Source of the DNA: Rodentibacter haemolyticus
GTDB lineage: Bacteria; Pseudomonadota; Gammaproteobacteria; Enterobacterales; Pasteurellaceae
DNA length: 64,000 nt
Reading direction: 5' to 3'
NCBI RefSeq assembly: GCF_015356115.1
Contig: NZ_CP063056.1
Location: forward strand, 434,001 to 498,000
Shown here: positions 6,810 through 15,066 of the stretch, piece by piece
Layout: every line of letters starts with the position of its first letter
Position numbering within the stretch: position 1 is the stretch's first letter
Program-made: the position numbers and the translations under genes
Notes under the pieces: model-generated
The model's input: the letters and a program-made list of their open reading frames with translations, nothing else
Databases searched by the model: none
Told to the model about the DNA's origin: nothing

Positions 6810-9800
6810 TTAAATCAGCGTCTCTGCTAATTTTTTGGCGCCTTTGAAATCCACTTTTCCACTCCCAAGTAGTGGAATTTCATCCACCAAGAACACTTGG
6901 CTTGGAAGCATAATGGGCGGCACGTTTAGGGATTTAATAAGAGCGTTGATTTTCTCAAGACTCAGTGCAGATTTCACAAGCAAGACGATACTTTCACCTT
7001 TTTTCTCATCATTCACCGCAACGGCTACAAACTGATGTTCATCATTTAACACTTGTGCAATATTTTCTTCCACACTACCAAGGCTTATCATTTCCCCTCC
7101 GATTTTGGCAAAACGAGAGTAACGATCCACAATGGTGATAAAACCGTTTTCATCAATATGGCCTTTATCACCCGTTTTGTAATAACGCACGCCATCAATT
7201 TCGGTAATCACATCATCTGTTTTGGCTTGATCATTCAAGTAACCTTTCATCACTTGCCCGCCACCAATCAAAATTAAGCCGTCTTCACCTACATTCAATT
7301 CTTCTAAGCTATTCGGATCGACAATTTTAATGATCGTGCCAGGTAATGGCATACCCACTGATCCTGCTTTATTAAAAGTAAATTCTTTCAAACTGTCCGG
7401 ATCTAAAATATTCGGCATATTCACACTCGCCACCGGTGCCGTTTCCGTTGCCCCATAGCCTTCGTAAATTTCTAAACCAAATTTCAAACGAAAGGCTTCT
7501 TTTACATCGTTTTTCAATTTTTCCGCACCGGCAATTACCATACGTACGCTTTGTAGCATCAATGGATGTAACTTTTTATTGCGGACATATAAACGGAAGA
7601 AGGTTGAAGTTCCAAATATAATACTCACATTGTGACGGGCGCACATTTTCCCCACTTCCGCCCCATCAGTCGGATCCGTCACACTCACGATTTTAATCCC
7701 CTCACAAAGCGGCATTAGCGTTGTTACCGTCAAGCCAAAGGAGTGAAAAATCGGCAATGAATTTAAAATCACGTCATCTTCTTGGAAATTGAGCAATTCA
7801 CTCACTTGTTTAATATTCGTGAGTAAATTTTTATGGCTCAATTCAATGCCTTTCGGTTCTCCTTCACTTCCGCTACTGAATAAAATCGTTGCGGTATCAT
7901 TTAAACGAACATCTGCAAAATACATCAATTTAATCCACCAACTCGGAGCAAAAAACGCCGTTAAAAATGACCGCACTTTGTCGCCTTTGGTTAAAGCTTT
8001 AGTGAGTTCTTCCACCAAAACCGTTTTCCCTGCAAGCACCTCATCAAAAGCAAAACCTTTGGCATTCAGTTTGTTCAAGAATTTTTCTGCGGTAATTACC
8101 TGATTAATATTTGCTTTTGCAAGGGCTTTCGCCATCACTTCCGGGCTTAAGGTGTAATTTAAATTTACCGGTATTTTACCCATCATCATTAACATCATAT
8201 TCACGATAGCGCCCACGGCAGAGCTTGGTAACAATACGCCTACGTTTTTCTCATCTCCCAACACCTGTTTAAATTGCTTGCTAAACATCAGCACCGCTGC
8301 AATAAATTTCAAGTTATTGAGGCTCATACCTTGTCCGTCAACAATACAATCTTTAAATAAGTTAGATTTCGCATTGTTTAACCAGTGATGCATTAACGGT
8401 TTCCGTTTTTCCATCACTTTTTCCCAAACGGAGAATGAAAGTTCCAACACTTTTTGTTTCATTGCTGCGGCATCAATAAATCCCTGAATCGGTTTACCGA
8501 ATGCAACTAGAATTTCACGCTTACCTTGCCTTTTCGTGAGATTTTTATAGAAACTGTCGGCACGTGAGAAACTACTTCCCCATAAACCACGCAAGTAAAA
8601 AGGGACGGTCGTTACGTTATCTAAATCTTTTAATACGTGTTCAAACCCTTTCTTAAATTCATTAATCTGACCGTTATAACTAATATGTCCTTCAGGAAAT
8701 AACGCAACCACTTCCCCGCGAGCTAAATATTCCCGAATCCTGTCAATAGACTCACGGCTTGAACCGGCACCGATAGGAATCACACGGAAAATACGCAAAA
8801 ACCAAGTGAGATACCATTTGTTATAAATCGGACGGAACATCACAAATTTAATCGCACGTGGGCTGGCTGCTTGTAATACCATCCAATCAATCCAGCTAAT
8901 GTGATTACCCAGCATCAATACACCACCGCTTTGCGGCAGATTTTTTAAGCCGTCCACATGAAAACGATAGTTGGTTTTAAGCAAAGGTAACAGCAATAAA
9001 CGCACAAATAAATGCGGGAGTTGCCACATTGCATAGAAACTTCCAAGTAAACAAACAATTGAGATTGTCAGAAAAATTGCGGTTGTCGAAAGATTAAGCT
9101 GCACAAATGCAATGCTTAAACACAAAAAAATCACCATAAAAATATTTTGGATAAAATTATTACCCGCCATAATTTTTCCGCTGATTTTCTCAGGTACAAA
9201 ATATTGGATCGTTGCATTTAACGGTACGATGAATAACCCGCCAAAAAAGCCAAATCCGAATGAACACAATACCAAAGAAAAATTTGTCGTGACTAAAGTT
9301 AAGCCAAATAATGAAATAAAGATCCCTAACGCACCTACAGGCACAATGCCGAGTTCAATATGTAAACGAGAAACCCGCCCTGCAAGATAAGAACCTACAA
9401 TCAACCCTAGACCGCTTACCGCAAGAATTGCCTGAATGATCACCGCGTTATCCGCTTGGAATAAAGCCTTATAATGTGCCGGGAATGCCGCTACAATCAC
9501 TTGTGAAACGCCCCAAAACAGGCTTAAACCAATAATGCTTAACCAAATATTTTTATCATTACGCAAAATATGGAAATTGTCTTTTAAATAGCTGAAAGAA
9601 AGGTACTTTTTCATTGAAAAAGATTCAGCTTCTTCCGTTTCTTGTGGAAAGTAAGGAATTTTGAAGGCAAAAAACGCTTCGAGTAAACTAAACCCAACCA
9701 AAGCTAAACCAATCGGCCATACGCTTTGCAATACCCTATTCGGATCGACTGACGGTACATAATAACCTTCAAAGAAAATCGAGAAAGCAAAAGAACTAAA

Positions 9801-10253
9801 TAAAATAGCGACAATCGTTAAGGCTTGGATAACACCATTGGCAAAACCGATATTTTCCGTACCGACAATCGATTTAATAATGCTATATTTAGCCGGAGAA
9901 TAAACCGCACTTTGTGCCGCTAAAATCAGTGTGAGCGCAAAGGCAAGGTAAAATTGCCCTATTAGGTAACTAAATAAAATCGCAACCGAAATCCCTATGG
10001 CTGCCAAACTACTCCAACGAATGATTCGAGTTCGGCGAAATTTATCGTTAATAAATGCCGAAGGTGAAAAAAGAAAAATAAACGGTAATAAAATCATTGC
10101 ATTGATTAGTGCCGTGAGTATCACCAAAGCATTGCCTTCAAAGCTTTTCAAAAGCACGTTTTGAATAGTAATTTTATGGGCTAAATCTACGCTCGCATTT
10201 AAAAATGCAATCGCTAAATAGGGTAAAAAACCTGCGTATTTCAAGCGTTTCAT
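6810..10253 (-). CDS. aas: Fused lysophospholipid flippase / 2-acyl-GPE acyltransferase / acyl-ACP synthetase (LplT-Aas)
   Basis: An 1147-residue three-part inner-membrane protein that imports lysophospholipids and re-acylates them. Residues 1 to about 420 are an MFS domain like LplT. A PlsC-type acyltransferase follows, with the HxxxxD motif in NHISWIDW near residue 452 and FPEGHISYNG downstream. From about 640 there is an AMP-forming acyl-ACP synthetase with SSGSEGEPKG near 797, GYGATETAP near 934 and YKTGDKG. In E. coli these are two proteins, LplT and Aas; fused versions are known in other bacteria. The start overlaps the stop of the upstream regulator gene by 4 bp. Confidence 0.92.
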   Translation of the reverse strand: MKRLKYAGFLPYLAIAFLNASVDLAHKITIQNVLLKSFEGNALVILTALINAMILLPFIFLFSPSAFINDKFRRTRIIRWSSLAAIGISVAILFSYLIGQFYLAFALTLILAAQSAVYSPAKYSIIKSIVGTENIGFANGVIQALTIVAILFSSFAFSIFFEGYYVPSVDPNRVLQSVWPIGLALVGFSLLEAFFAFKIPYFPQETEEAESFSMKKYLSFSYLKDNFHILRNDKNIWLSIIGLSLFWGVSQVIVAAFPAHYKALFQADNAVIIQAILAVSGLGLIVGSYLAGRVSRLHIELGIVPVGALGIFISLFGLTLVTTNFSLVLCSFGFGFFGGLFIVPLNATIQYFVPEKISGKIMAGNNFIQNIFMVIFLCLSIAFVQLNLSTTAIFLTISIVCLLGSFYAMWQLPHLFVRLLLLPLLKTNYRFHVDGLKNLPQSGGVLMLGNHISWIDWMVLQAASPRAIKFVMFRPIYNKWYLTWFLRIFRVIPIGAGSSRESIDRIREYLARGEVVALFPEGHISYNGQINEFKKGFEHVLKDLDNVTTVPFYLRGLWGSSFSRADSFYKNLTKRQGKREILVAFGKPIQGFIDAAAMKQKVLELSFSVWEKVMEKRKPLMHHWLNNAKSNLFKDCIVDGQGMSLNNLKFIAAVLMFSKQFKQVLGDEKNVGVLLPSSAVGAIVNMMLMMMGKIPVNLNYTLSPEVMAKALAKANINQVITAEKFLNKLNAKGFAFDEVLAGKTVLVEELTKALTKGDKVRSFLTAFFAPSWWIKLMYFADVRLNDTATILFSSGSEGEPKGIELSHKNLLTNIKQVSELLNFQEDDVILNSLPIFHSFGLTVTTLMPLCEGIKIVSVTDPTDGAEVGKMCARHNVSIIFGTSTFFRLYVRNKKLHPLMLQSVRMVIAGAEKLKNDVKEAFRLKFGLEIYEGYGATETAPVASVNMPNILDPDSLKEFTFNKAGSVGMPLPGTIIKIVDPNSLEELNVGEDGLILIGGGQVMKGYLNDQAKTDDVITEIDGVRYYKTGDKGHIDENGFITIVDRYSRFAKIGGEMISLGSVEENIAQVLNDEHQFVAVAVNDEKKGESIVLLVKSALSLEKINALIKSLNVPPIMLPSQVFLVDEIPLLGSGKVDFKGAKKLAETLI

Positions 10254-10897
10254 TTTGCGTTCTCCATTTGATAAACCTTTAATGTTTGCATATTTAAGAC
10301 GTAAGGTTTCAGCACCAGTAACAAATCAAAAAGGTGTTTTAAGGTTTCATCTTTCCGATCACTTTCTTTTAATGCGGATAAAGTCAACGCCACCTCTTTT
10401 TGCGCCAGCGTTTTTGCTGTTTGTAGATAGTTTCTCACCATTTCACGCTCTGTTTTATTACAACGACAAAGAATTGCTAAAATATCCCGTTCTTTTGCTG
10501 TAAAAATCCCGTCTCTTGGATTGATCAATCCTTCCTCAACCATTGTTTGCAGCTCTGTTTCAGAAATAGAAAATTCTTGGCAAAGTGATTCGGACGAAAA
10601 GGTTTCATTTTCTGCGCTCATAATAATCCCAATCGATGAAATCAAACTTTCATAGGGTTTTTGCCAATCAAAATCAGGTTGAGAGAATAGTTGTTTAATT
10701 TGGGAAATGCTCGCATTAAAGTTGGTTTGCAAATATTTAATAAATGCCAACAAACTTACACAGCAATCATCATAGAGATGGAAATTCGGTTTATCTTTTA
10801 AAGGCTCAGGCAATAATCCTTCCTTCACATAGTACAACACGGTAGATTTTGGTGTTTGGGTCAATTTCACCAAGTCGTTCATTTTTAACATAAGCAT
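10250..10897 (-). CDS. MerR-like regulator upstream of aas
   Basis: A 215-residue predicted DNA-binding protein. Residues 6-70 form a MerR-type winged helix (NDLVKLTQTPKSTVLYYVKE). A second stretch near 110-150 (FSISETELQTMVEEGLINPR) looks like another MerR-type winged helix, followed by a C-terminal helical region. AGAGG precedes the first ATG, though ATGs 6 and 15 nt further in are possible starts. The 4-bp ATGA overlap with aas implies coupled translation and suggests that it controls phospholipid repair. The ligand is unknown. Confidence 0.75.
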   Translation of the reverse strand: MLMLKMNDLVKLTQTPKSTVLYYVKEGLLPEPLKDKPNFHLYDDCCVSLLAFIKYLQTNFNASISQIKQLFSQPDFDWQKPYESLISSIGIIMSAENETFSSESLCQEFSISETELQTMVEEGLINPRDGIFTAKERDILAILCRCNKTEREMVRNYLQTAKTLAQKEVALTLSALKESDRKDETLKHLFDLLLVLKPYVLNMQTLKVYQMENAK

Positions 10898-10982
10898 CCG
10901 CCCTCTTTAAATTAAGATGAGCATATTTTACATTTCAAAAACAAAAAGTAAATAGTATTGCTTTACAGTTTTTACACCATAG

Positions 10983-11008
10983 ATAAAAAAACGGTCAAAT
11001 TTGACCGC
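10983..11008 (-). terminator. Terminator after purF
   Basis: CGGTCAAATTTGACCG palindrome at 10992-11007, followed on the minus strand by seven T, 10 bp after the purF stop. It resembles a decayed uptake-sequence pair. Confidence 0.65.
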
Positions 11009-11016
11009 TCTTAGTG

Positions 11017-12534
11017 TTATCTTTCGTTATGAATTTCCAAATTCGTTGAATCCTTTTCACGCTTTTTCTTTGCCGAATCATTACGTTGAAAAGCAATGTT
11101 ATCAAGATATTCCGGTGTAATATCGCCTGTAATATATTCCCCTGTGAAAACGGAGCAATCAAAGCCTTGAATAGTCGGGTTTTCTTGCTGCACCGATTCG
11201 GTGAGCGCACTGAGATCTTGGAAAATAAGTTTATCTACGCCAATTAATTTAGCAATTTCATTCACATTTCGACCATGAGCAATGAGTTCATTCTTCGTTG
11301 GCATATCAATTCCGTATACATTCGGATAACGAATCTCCGGTGCGGCTGAGGCAAAATAAATTTTCTTCGCCCCGGCAGCTCGTGCCATTTCTACAATTTG
11401 TTCTGAAGTCGTGCCTCGTACGATAGAATCGTCCACCAGCAAGACATTTTTACCTTTAAATTCGGCTCTAATGGTATTCAATTTGCGGCGAACGGAACTA
11501 ATACGCTGTGCTTGCCCCGGCATAATGAAGGTTCGTCCCACATAACGATTTTTAACAAAGCCTTGGCGATAAGGTTTGTTAAGCACACTGGCGATTTGCA
11601 ATGCAATATCCGTTGAGGTTTCCGGTACGGGAATAACAACATCAATGTTATCCAATTCATCTTGCCATTCGCGGGCGATTTTTTGCCCTAAACGCTCTCC
11701 CATATGAACCCGTGCCGCATAAACGGAAACGCCGTCCATAATGGAATCCGGACGGGCAAAATAGACGTATTCAAAAATACAAGGATTTAAGACCGCACTT
11801 TCTGCACATTGCTGCGCATAAAGTTTGCCGTCAAATGTTACATAAACGGCTTCTCCCGGTGCGACATCTCTTACGAAATCAAAACCTGCAACATCCAACG
11901 CCACCGTTTCGGAAGCAAACATATAATCGGTTTTGCCGTTTTCATCACGTTTACCCAATACGAGAGGACGTATACCGAACGGATCCCGAAATGCGACCAT
12001 ACCATGCCCGATAATCATTGCCAAACAGGCATACGCACCACGCACATCTTTATGGGTTTTGCTTACGGCATAGAAAATATCTTGAGGATCAAGATGATCT
12101 TGTGGAATGTTATCCAGGTGATTAGCAAAAATGTTTAACAGTAATTCGGAATCTGAATTGGTGTTGACGTGGCGTCGTGCGGTTTTAAACATTTTTTCCT
12201 TTAATTCAGCGGAATTGGTTAAGTTACCGTTATGCACCAAAGTAACCCCGTAAGGCGAATTTACATAAAAAGGTTGCGCTTCCGATACGCTTGAACTGCC
12301 TGCGGTGGGATAACGTACGTGCCCCATTCCCGCATTACCTTGTAAACGCAACATATGTTCTTGTCTAAAAATATCACTCACTAAACCATTGGCTTTCCGC
12401 AAGCGAAAACGATTTTCGTCATCCACAGTGACAATTCCTGCGGCATCCTGCCCTCGATGTTGTAATAACGTTAATGCTGCATAAATAGATTCATTAACCG
12501 GACTTTGGCTAACTATGCCGACAATACCACACAT
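11017..12534 (-). CDS. purF: Amidophosphoribosyltransferase
   Basis: A 505-residue enzyme, the same length as E. coli PurF, for the first committed step of purine synthesis (PRPP plus glutamine to phosphoribosylamine). The N-terminal glutaminase nucleophile is Cys2 in MCGIVGI, exposed after Met removal. The C-terminal phosphoribosyltransferase has the PRPP loop VLLVDDSIVRGTTS. It lies 10 bp downstream of cvpA, in the classical cvpA-purF operon controlled by a PurR box. Confidence 0.97.
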   Translation of the reverse strand: MCGIVGIVSQSPVNESIYAALTLLQHRGQDAAGIVTVDDENRFRLRKANGLVSDIFRQEHMLRLQGNAGMGHVRYPTAGSSSVSEAQPFYVNSPYGVTLVHNGNLTNSAELKEKMFKTARRHVNTNSDSELLLNIFANHLDNIPQDHLDPQDIFYAVSKTHKDVRGAYACLAMIIGHGMVAFRDPFGIRPLVLGKRDENGKTDYMFASETVALDVAGFDFVRDVAPGEAVYVTFDGKLYAQQCAESAVLNPCIFEYVYFARPDSIMDGVSVYAARVHMGERLGQKIAREWQDELDNIDVVIPVPETSTDIALQIASVLNKPYRQGFVKNRYVGRTFIMPGQAQRISSVRRKLNTIRAEFKGKNVLLVDDSIVRGTTSEQIVEMARAAGAKKIYFASAAPEIRYPNVYGIDMPTKNELIAHGRNVNEIAKLIGVDKLIFQDLSALTESVQQENPTIQGFDCSVFTGEYITGDITPEYLDNIAFQRNDSAKKKREKDSTNLEIHNER

Positions 12535-12544
12535 TTCATGATCC

Positions 12545-13036
12545 TTATTGATTAAGTGTTGAATTTAAGAAACTGGAACTCTCTTGAAGCTGTTGGAAAA
12601 ACCATTCGATGATAAAGCCGAAGTGTGGAATCAATTTTGACGTTTTCCACCAATCGGATTGTTCAAAATTCGTAAAGGTATCCAAGAAAAATAAGATTGC
12701 GGCAACAATTAATACACCGCGCAATAAACCGAATGCCGCACCCAATACACGATCAGTGCCGCTTAACCCTGTTTTATCTACTAATTGGGCGATAACAAAG
12801 TTCACGATCCCCCCCACAATAAGTGTGAGAATAAACAAAATACCAATTGCCGTGCCGTTACGCACATATAGGGAGTCAATTTGAGTTAAATAAGTCGCAA
12901 GATAAGGATAAAATTGACTTGCCACGATAAAGGCGACAACCCAGCTGGCAAGTGATAGCACTTCGCGTACAAAGCCACGTAACAAACTGACAAGAATAGA
13001 AAAAGCGATAATGCCAATAATAATGTAATCGATCAT
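12545..13036 (-). CDS. cvpA: CvpA family membrane protein
   Basis: A 163-residue inner-membrane protein with four predicted membrane helices. The central KTGLSGTDRVLGAAFGLLRG is highly conserved. In E. coli it is needed for colicin V production and for envelope and bile tolerance; the exact activity is not settled. I chose the ATG at 13036 (MIDYIIIG), which has GAGAG upstream, over an in-frame TTG five codons earlier. It is the first gene of the purF operon. Confidence 0.92.
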   Translation of the reverse strand: MIDYIIIGIIAFSILVSLLRGFVREVLSLASWVVAFIVASQFYPYLATYLTQIDSLYVRNGTAIGILFILTLIVGGIVNFVIAQLVDKTGLSGTDRVLGAAFGLLRGVLIVAAILFFLDTFTNFEQSDWWKTSKLIPHFGFIIEWFFQQLQESSSFLNSTLNQ

Positions 13037-13051
13037 TAAAAAATCTCTCAA

Positions 13052-13077
13052 TAAAAAAGAGCCGCATAAAGCAGCCG
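13052..13077 (-). terminator. Terminator-like hairpin in the cvpA-purF leader
   Basis: On the minus strand GGCTGC-TTTAT-GCGGCT (two G-U pairs) is followed by CTTTTTT. It lies downstream of the PurR box and predicted promoter but upstream of cvpA, so it could stop read-through from yfbV or attenuate the purine operon itself. Confidence 0.45.
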
Positions 13078-13103
13078 GGGTATTCTACAAAAATAAAGCA
13101 AAA

Positions 13104-13119
13104 AAGAAAACGTTTGCGT
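13104..13119 (-). promoter_or_regulatory. PurR operator
   Basis: On the minus strand ACGCAAACGTTTTCTT matches every fixed position of the PurR consensus ANGCAANCGNTTNCNT. It lies about 70 bp upstream of the cvpA start and overlaps the likely -35 region (TTTTCT, 17 bp before TAGAAT). Purine repression of cvpA-purF is the expected role. Confidence 0.85.
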
Positions 13120-13122
13120 AAA

Positions 13123-13566
13123 CTAAATTTCTTGCCAGAATGTGCGATCCAATCGCAGCTCCGCTTTCTTCAATACTTCCGCTAAATGTTGATATGTCGG
13201 TTTACCCTGTACGATTGGTAAGGGTTCATGAATTTCTTTTAGATATTCGCAAATATCGTAAAACCAAGCCTCACTTTGTACTCCTAAAGGCGATATTGCC
13301 CGCCTCCCCAGCCAATATAGACCTTGAAAAGGAATAAGCAAGGCAAAAAGTGCGGTCAAAACCGCAATAGAAAATGCCACCACATCCTGCTTTGCATAAA
13401 GTTGCTGCCACACCACGGCAAATACCGCAATTAACGGCATCGCTTTTTGTGCAAAGCGTGTAACCTTTATAATTCGATTTTCAGGAAAAATCATCCCTAA
13501 CTTCAACGCTTTCGGCCAAGTATCAAGATAAATTTGACCTTTTTTAAAAATAGAAAAAACAGACAT
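13123..13566 (-). CDS. yfbV: UPF0208 membrane protein YfbV
   Basis: A 147-residue protein with two membrane segments (residues about 44-95). Conserved stretches include FKKGQIYLDTWP, ENRIIKVTRFAQKAMP and LYWLGRRAISPL. In E. coli YfbV has been linked to insulation of the Ter chromosome macrodomain; its biochemical role is unknown. It is divergent from ackA, next to which it also sits in E. coli. Confidence 0.88.
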   Translation of the reverse strand: MSVFSIFKKGQIYLDTWPKALKLGMIFPENRIIKVTRFAQKAMPLIAVFAVVWQQLYAKQDVVAFSIAVLTALFALLIPFQGLYWLGRRAISPLGVQSEAWFYDICEYLKEIHEPLPIVQGKPTYQHLAEVLKKAELRLDRTFWQEI

Positions 13567-13798
13567 AAAATGCTCCCAAAAAAACCGCGCTTATCATACT
13601 CTTGTTCATCAAAAGTTTCTATCTCATTAAATTGACTAAAATTTATCCTCTTTTAATTGTGGTTTGATTTTTCTTTAACAAGTGAATTTATTTTATCGCG
13701 TAAAAGGTGTATTCTATGCCTCACTTATTCAGTTTGTTCGCCGAGTTCATTAACTGCGAACGAATTTCTATTAACTTTAATCTTACAATAGGTTTCTT

Positions 13799-14998
13799 AT
13801 GTCAAAACTTGTTCTTATCCTTAACTGTGGTAGCTCATCACTAAAATTCTCAATCCTTGATCCTATTTCAGGCGATGAAAAATTATCGGGTTTAGCCGAA
13901 GCGTTCTATTTGCCGGAAGCCCGTATTAAATGGAAATTGCACGGCGAAAAAGGACAAGCTGACTTAGGTGCGGGTGCTGCTCACACAGAAGCATTAAACT
14001 TCATTGTTGAAAATATTTTTACTAAAGATCCTGAATTACAAAATAGTATTTCTGCTATTGGTCATCGTGTTGTTCACGGCGGTGAAAAATTCACAAAATC
14101 AGTGCTTATCACCGATGAAGTCTTAAAAGGAATTGAAGATGCAATTCAATTTGCCCCGTTACACAACCCTGCTCACTTAATCGGTATTCGCGAAGCATTC
14201 AAATTATTCCCGGCGTTAAAAGATAAAAATGTTGCTGTATTTGATACCGCTTTCCATCAAACAATGCCTGAAGAAGCTTTCTTATACGCGTTGCCGTATT
14301 CGCTTTATAAAGAACATGGCGTTCGTCGCTATGGCGCACACGGAACCAGCCATTATTATGTAAGCCGTGAAGCGGCAAAACGCTTAAACATAGCGGAAGA
14401 TAAAGTAAATGTGATTACTTGTCATTTAGGTAACGGCGGTTCTATTTCTGCGATTCGCCATGGTGAATGTATTGATACGTCAATGGGTTTAACTCCGTTA
14501 GAAGGTTTGGTTATGGGTACGCGTTCCGGTGATATCGACCCGGCAATTATGTTCTATATGCATAAAACTTTAGGTATGTCCGTAGATGAAATCGAAACTA
14601 CATTAACCAAAAAATCCGGTCTTTTAGGCTTGACTGAAGTGACCAGTGACTGCCGTTATGCGGAAGACAACTACGATACAGAAGTACCGGCAAAACGTGC
14701 CTTAGACGTATATTGCTACCGTTTGGCAAAATACATCGGTTCTTATATGGCGGTTATCGGTGAACGTTTAGATGCTATCGTATTTACCGGCGGTATCGGT
14801 GAAAACTCTGCACATGTGCGTGAGATCACATTAAATCACTTAAAACTTTTCGGTTATCAAATTGATGAAGAGCGCAATCTTGCCGCACGTTTCGGTAATG
14901 AAGGCGTCATCACTAAAGAGGGTTCTCCGATTGCAATGGTACTCCCAACCAACGAAGAATTAGTGATCGCACAAGATACAGCGAAACTTTGTTTCTAA
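13799..14998 (+). CDS. ackA: Acetate kinase
   Basis: A 399-residue ASKHA-fold kinase that interconverts acetyl phosphate and acetate with ATP, giving ATP during overflow and fermentative growth. It shows NCGSSSLKFSI at the N terminus, the phosphate region GHRVVHGG, GAHGTSHYYV and MGTRSGDIDP. It precedes pta by 68 bp. The 230-bp upstream gap from yfbV holds a plausible -10 (TATTCT, 13710-13715) and a GTTCGC/GCGAAC inverted repeat in the leader. Confidence 0.97.
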   Translation: MSKLVLILNCGSSSLKFSILDPISGDEKLSGLAEAFYLPEARIKWKLHGEKGQADLGAGAAHTEALNFIVENIFTKDPELQNSISAIGHRVVHGGEKFTKSVLITDEVLKGIEDAIQFAPLHNPAHLIGIREAFKLFPALKDKNVAVFDTAFHQTMPEEAFLYALPYSLYKEHGVRRYGAHGTSHYYVSREAAKRLNIAEDKVNVITCHLGNGGSISAIRHGECIDTSMGLTPLEGLVMGTRSGDIDPAIMFYMHKTLGMSVDEIETTLTKKSGLLGLTEVTSDCRYAEDNYDTEVPAKRALDVYCYRLAKYIGSYMAVIGERLDAIVFTGGIGENSAHVREITLNHLKLFGYQIDEERNLAARFGNEGVITKEGSPIAMVLPTNEELVIAQDTAKLCF

Positions 14999-15008
14999 TT
15001 TCATAAAC

Positions 15009-15036
15009 AAACTGCCGAAGTGTTCGGCAGTTTTTC
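15009..15036 (+). terminator. Hairpin terminator or attenuator between ackA and pta
   Basis: AACTGCCGAA-GTG-TTCGGCAGTT followed by T residues, 11 bp after the ackA stop. As pta follows closely, it probably reduces rather than abolishes read-through. Confidence 0.75.
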
Positions 15037-15066
15037 TTTTCATCACTCAATCTATTAAGGTTTATT

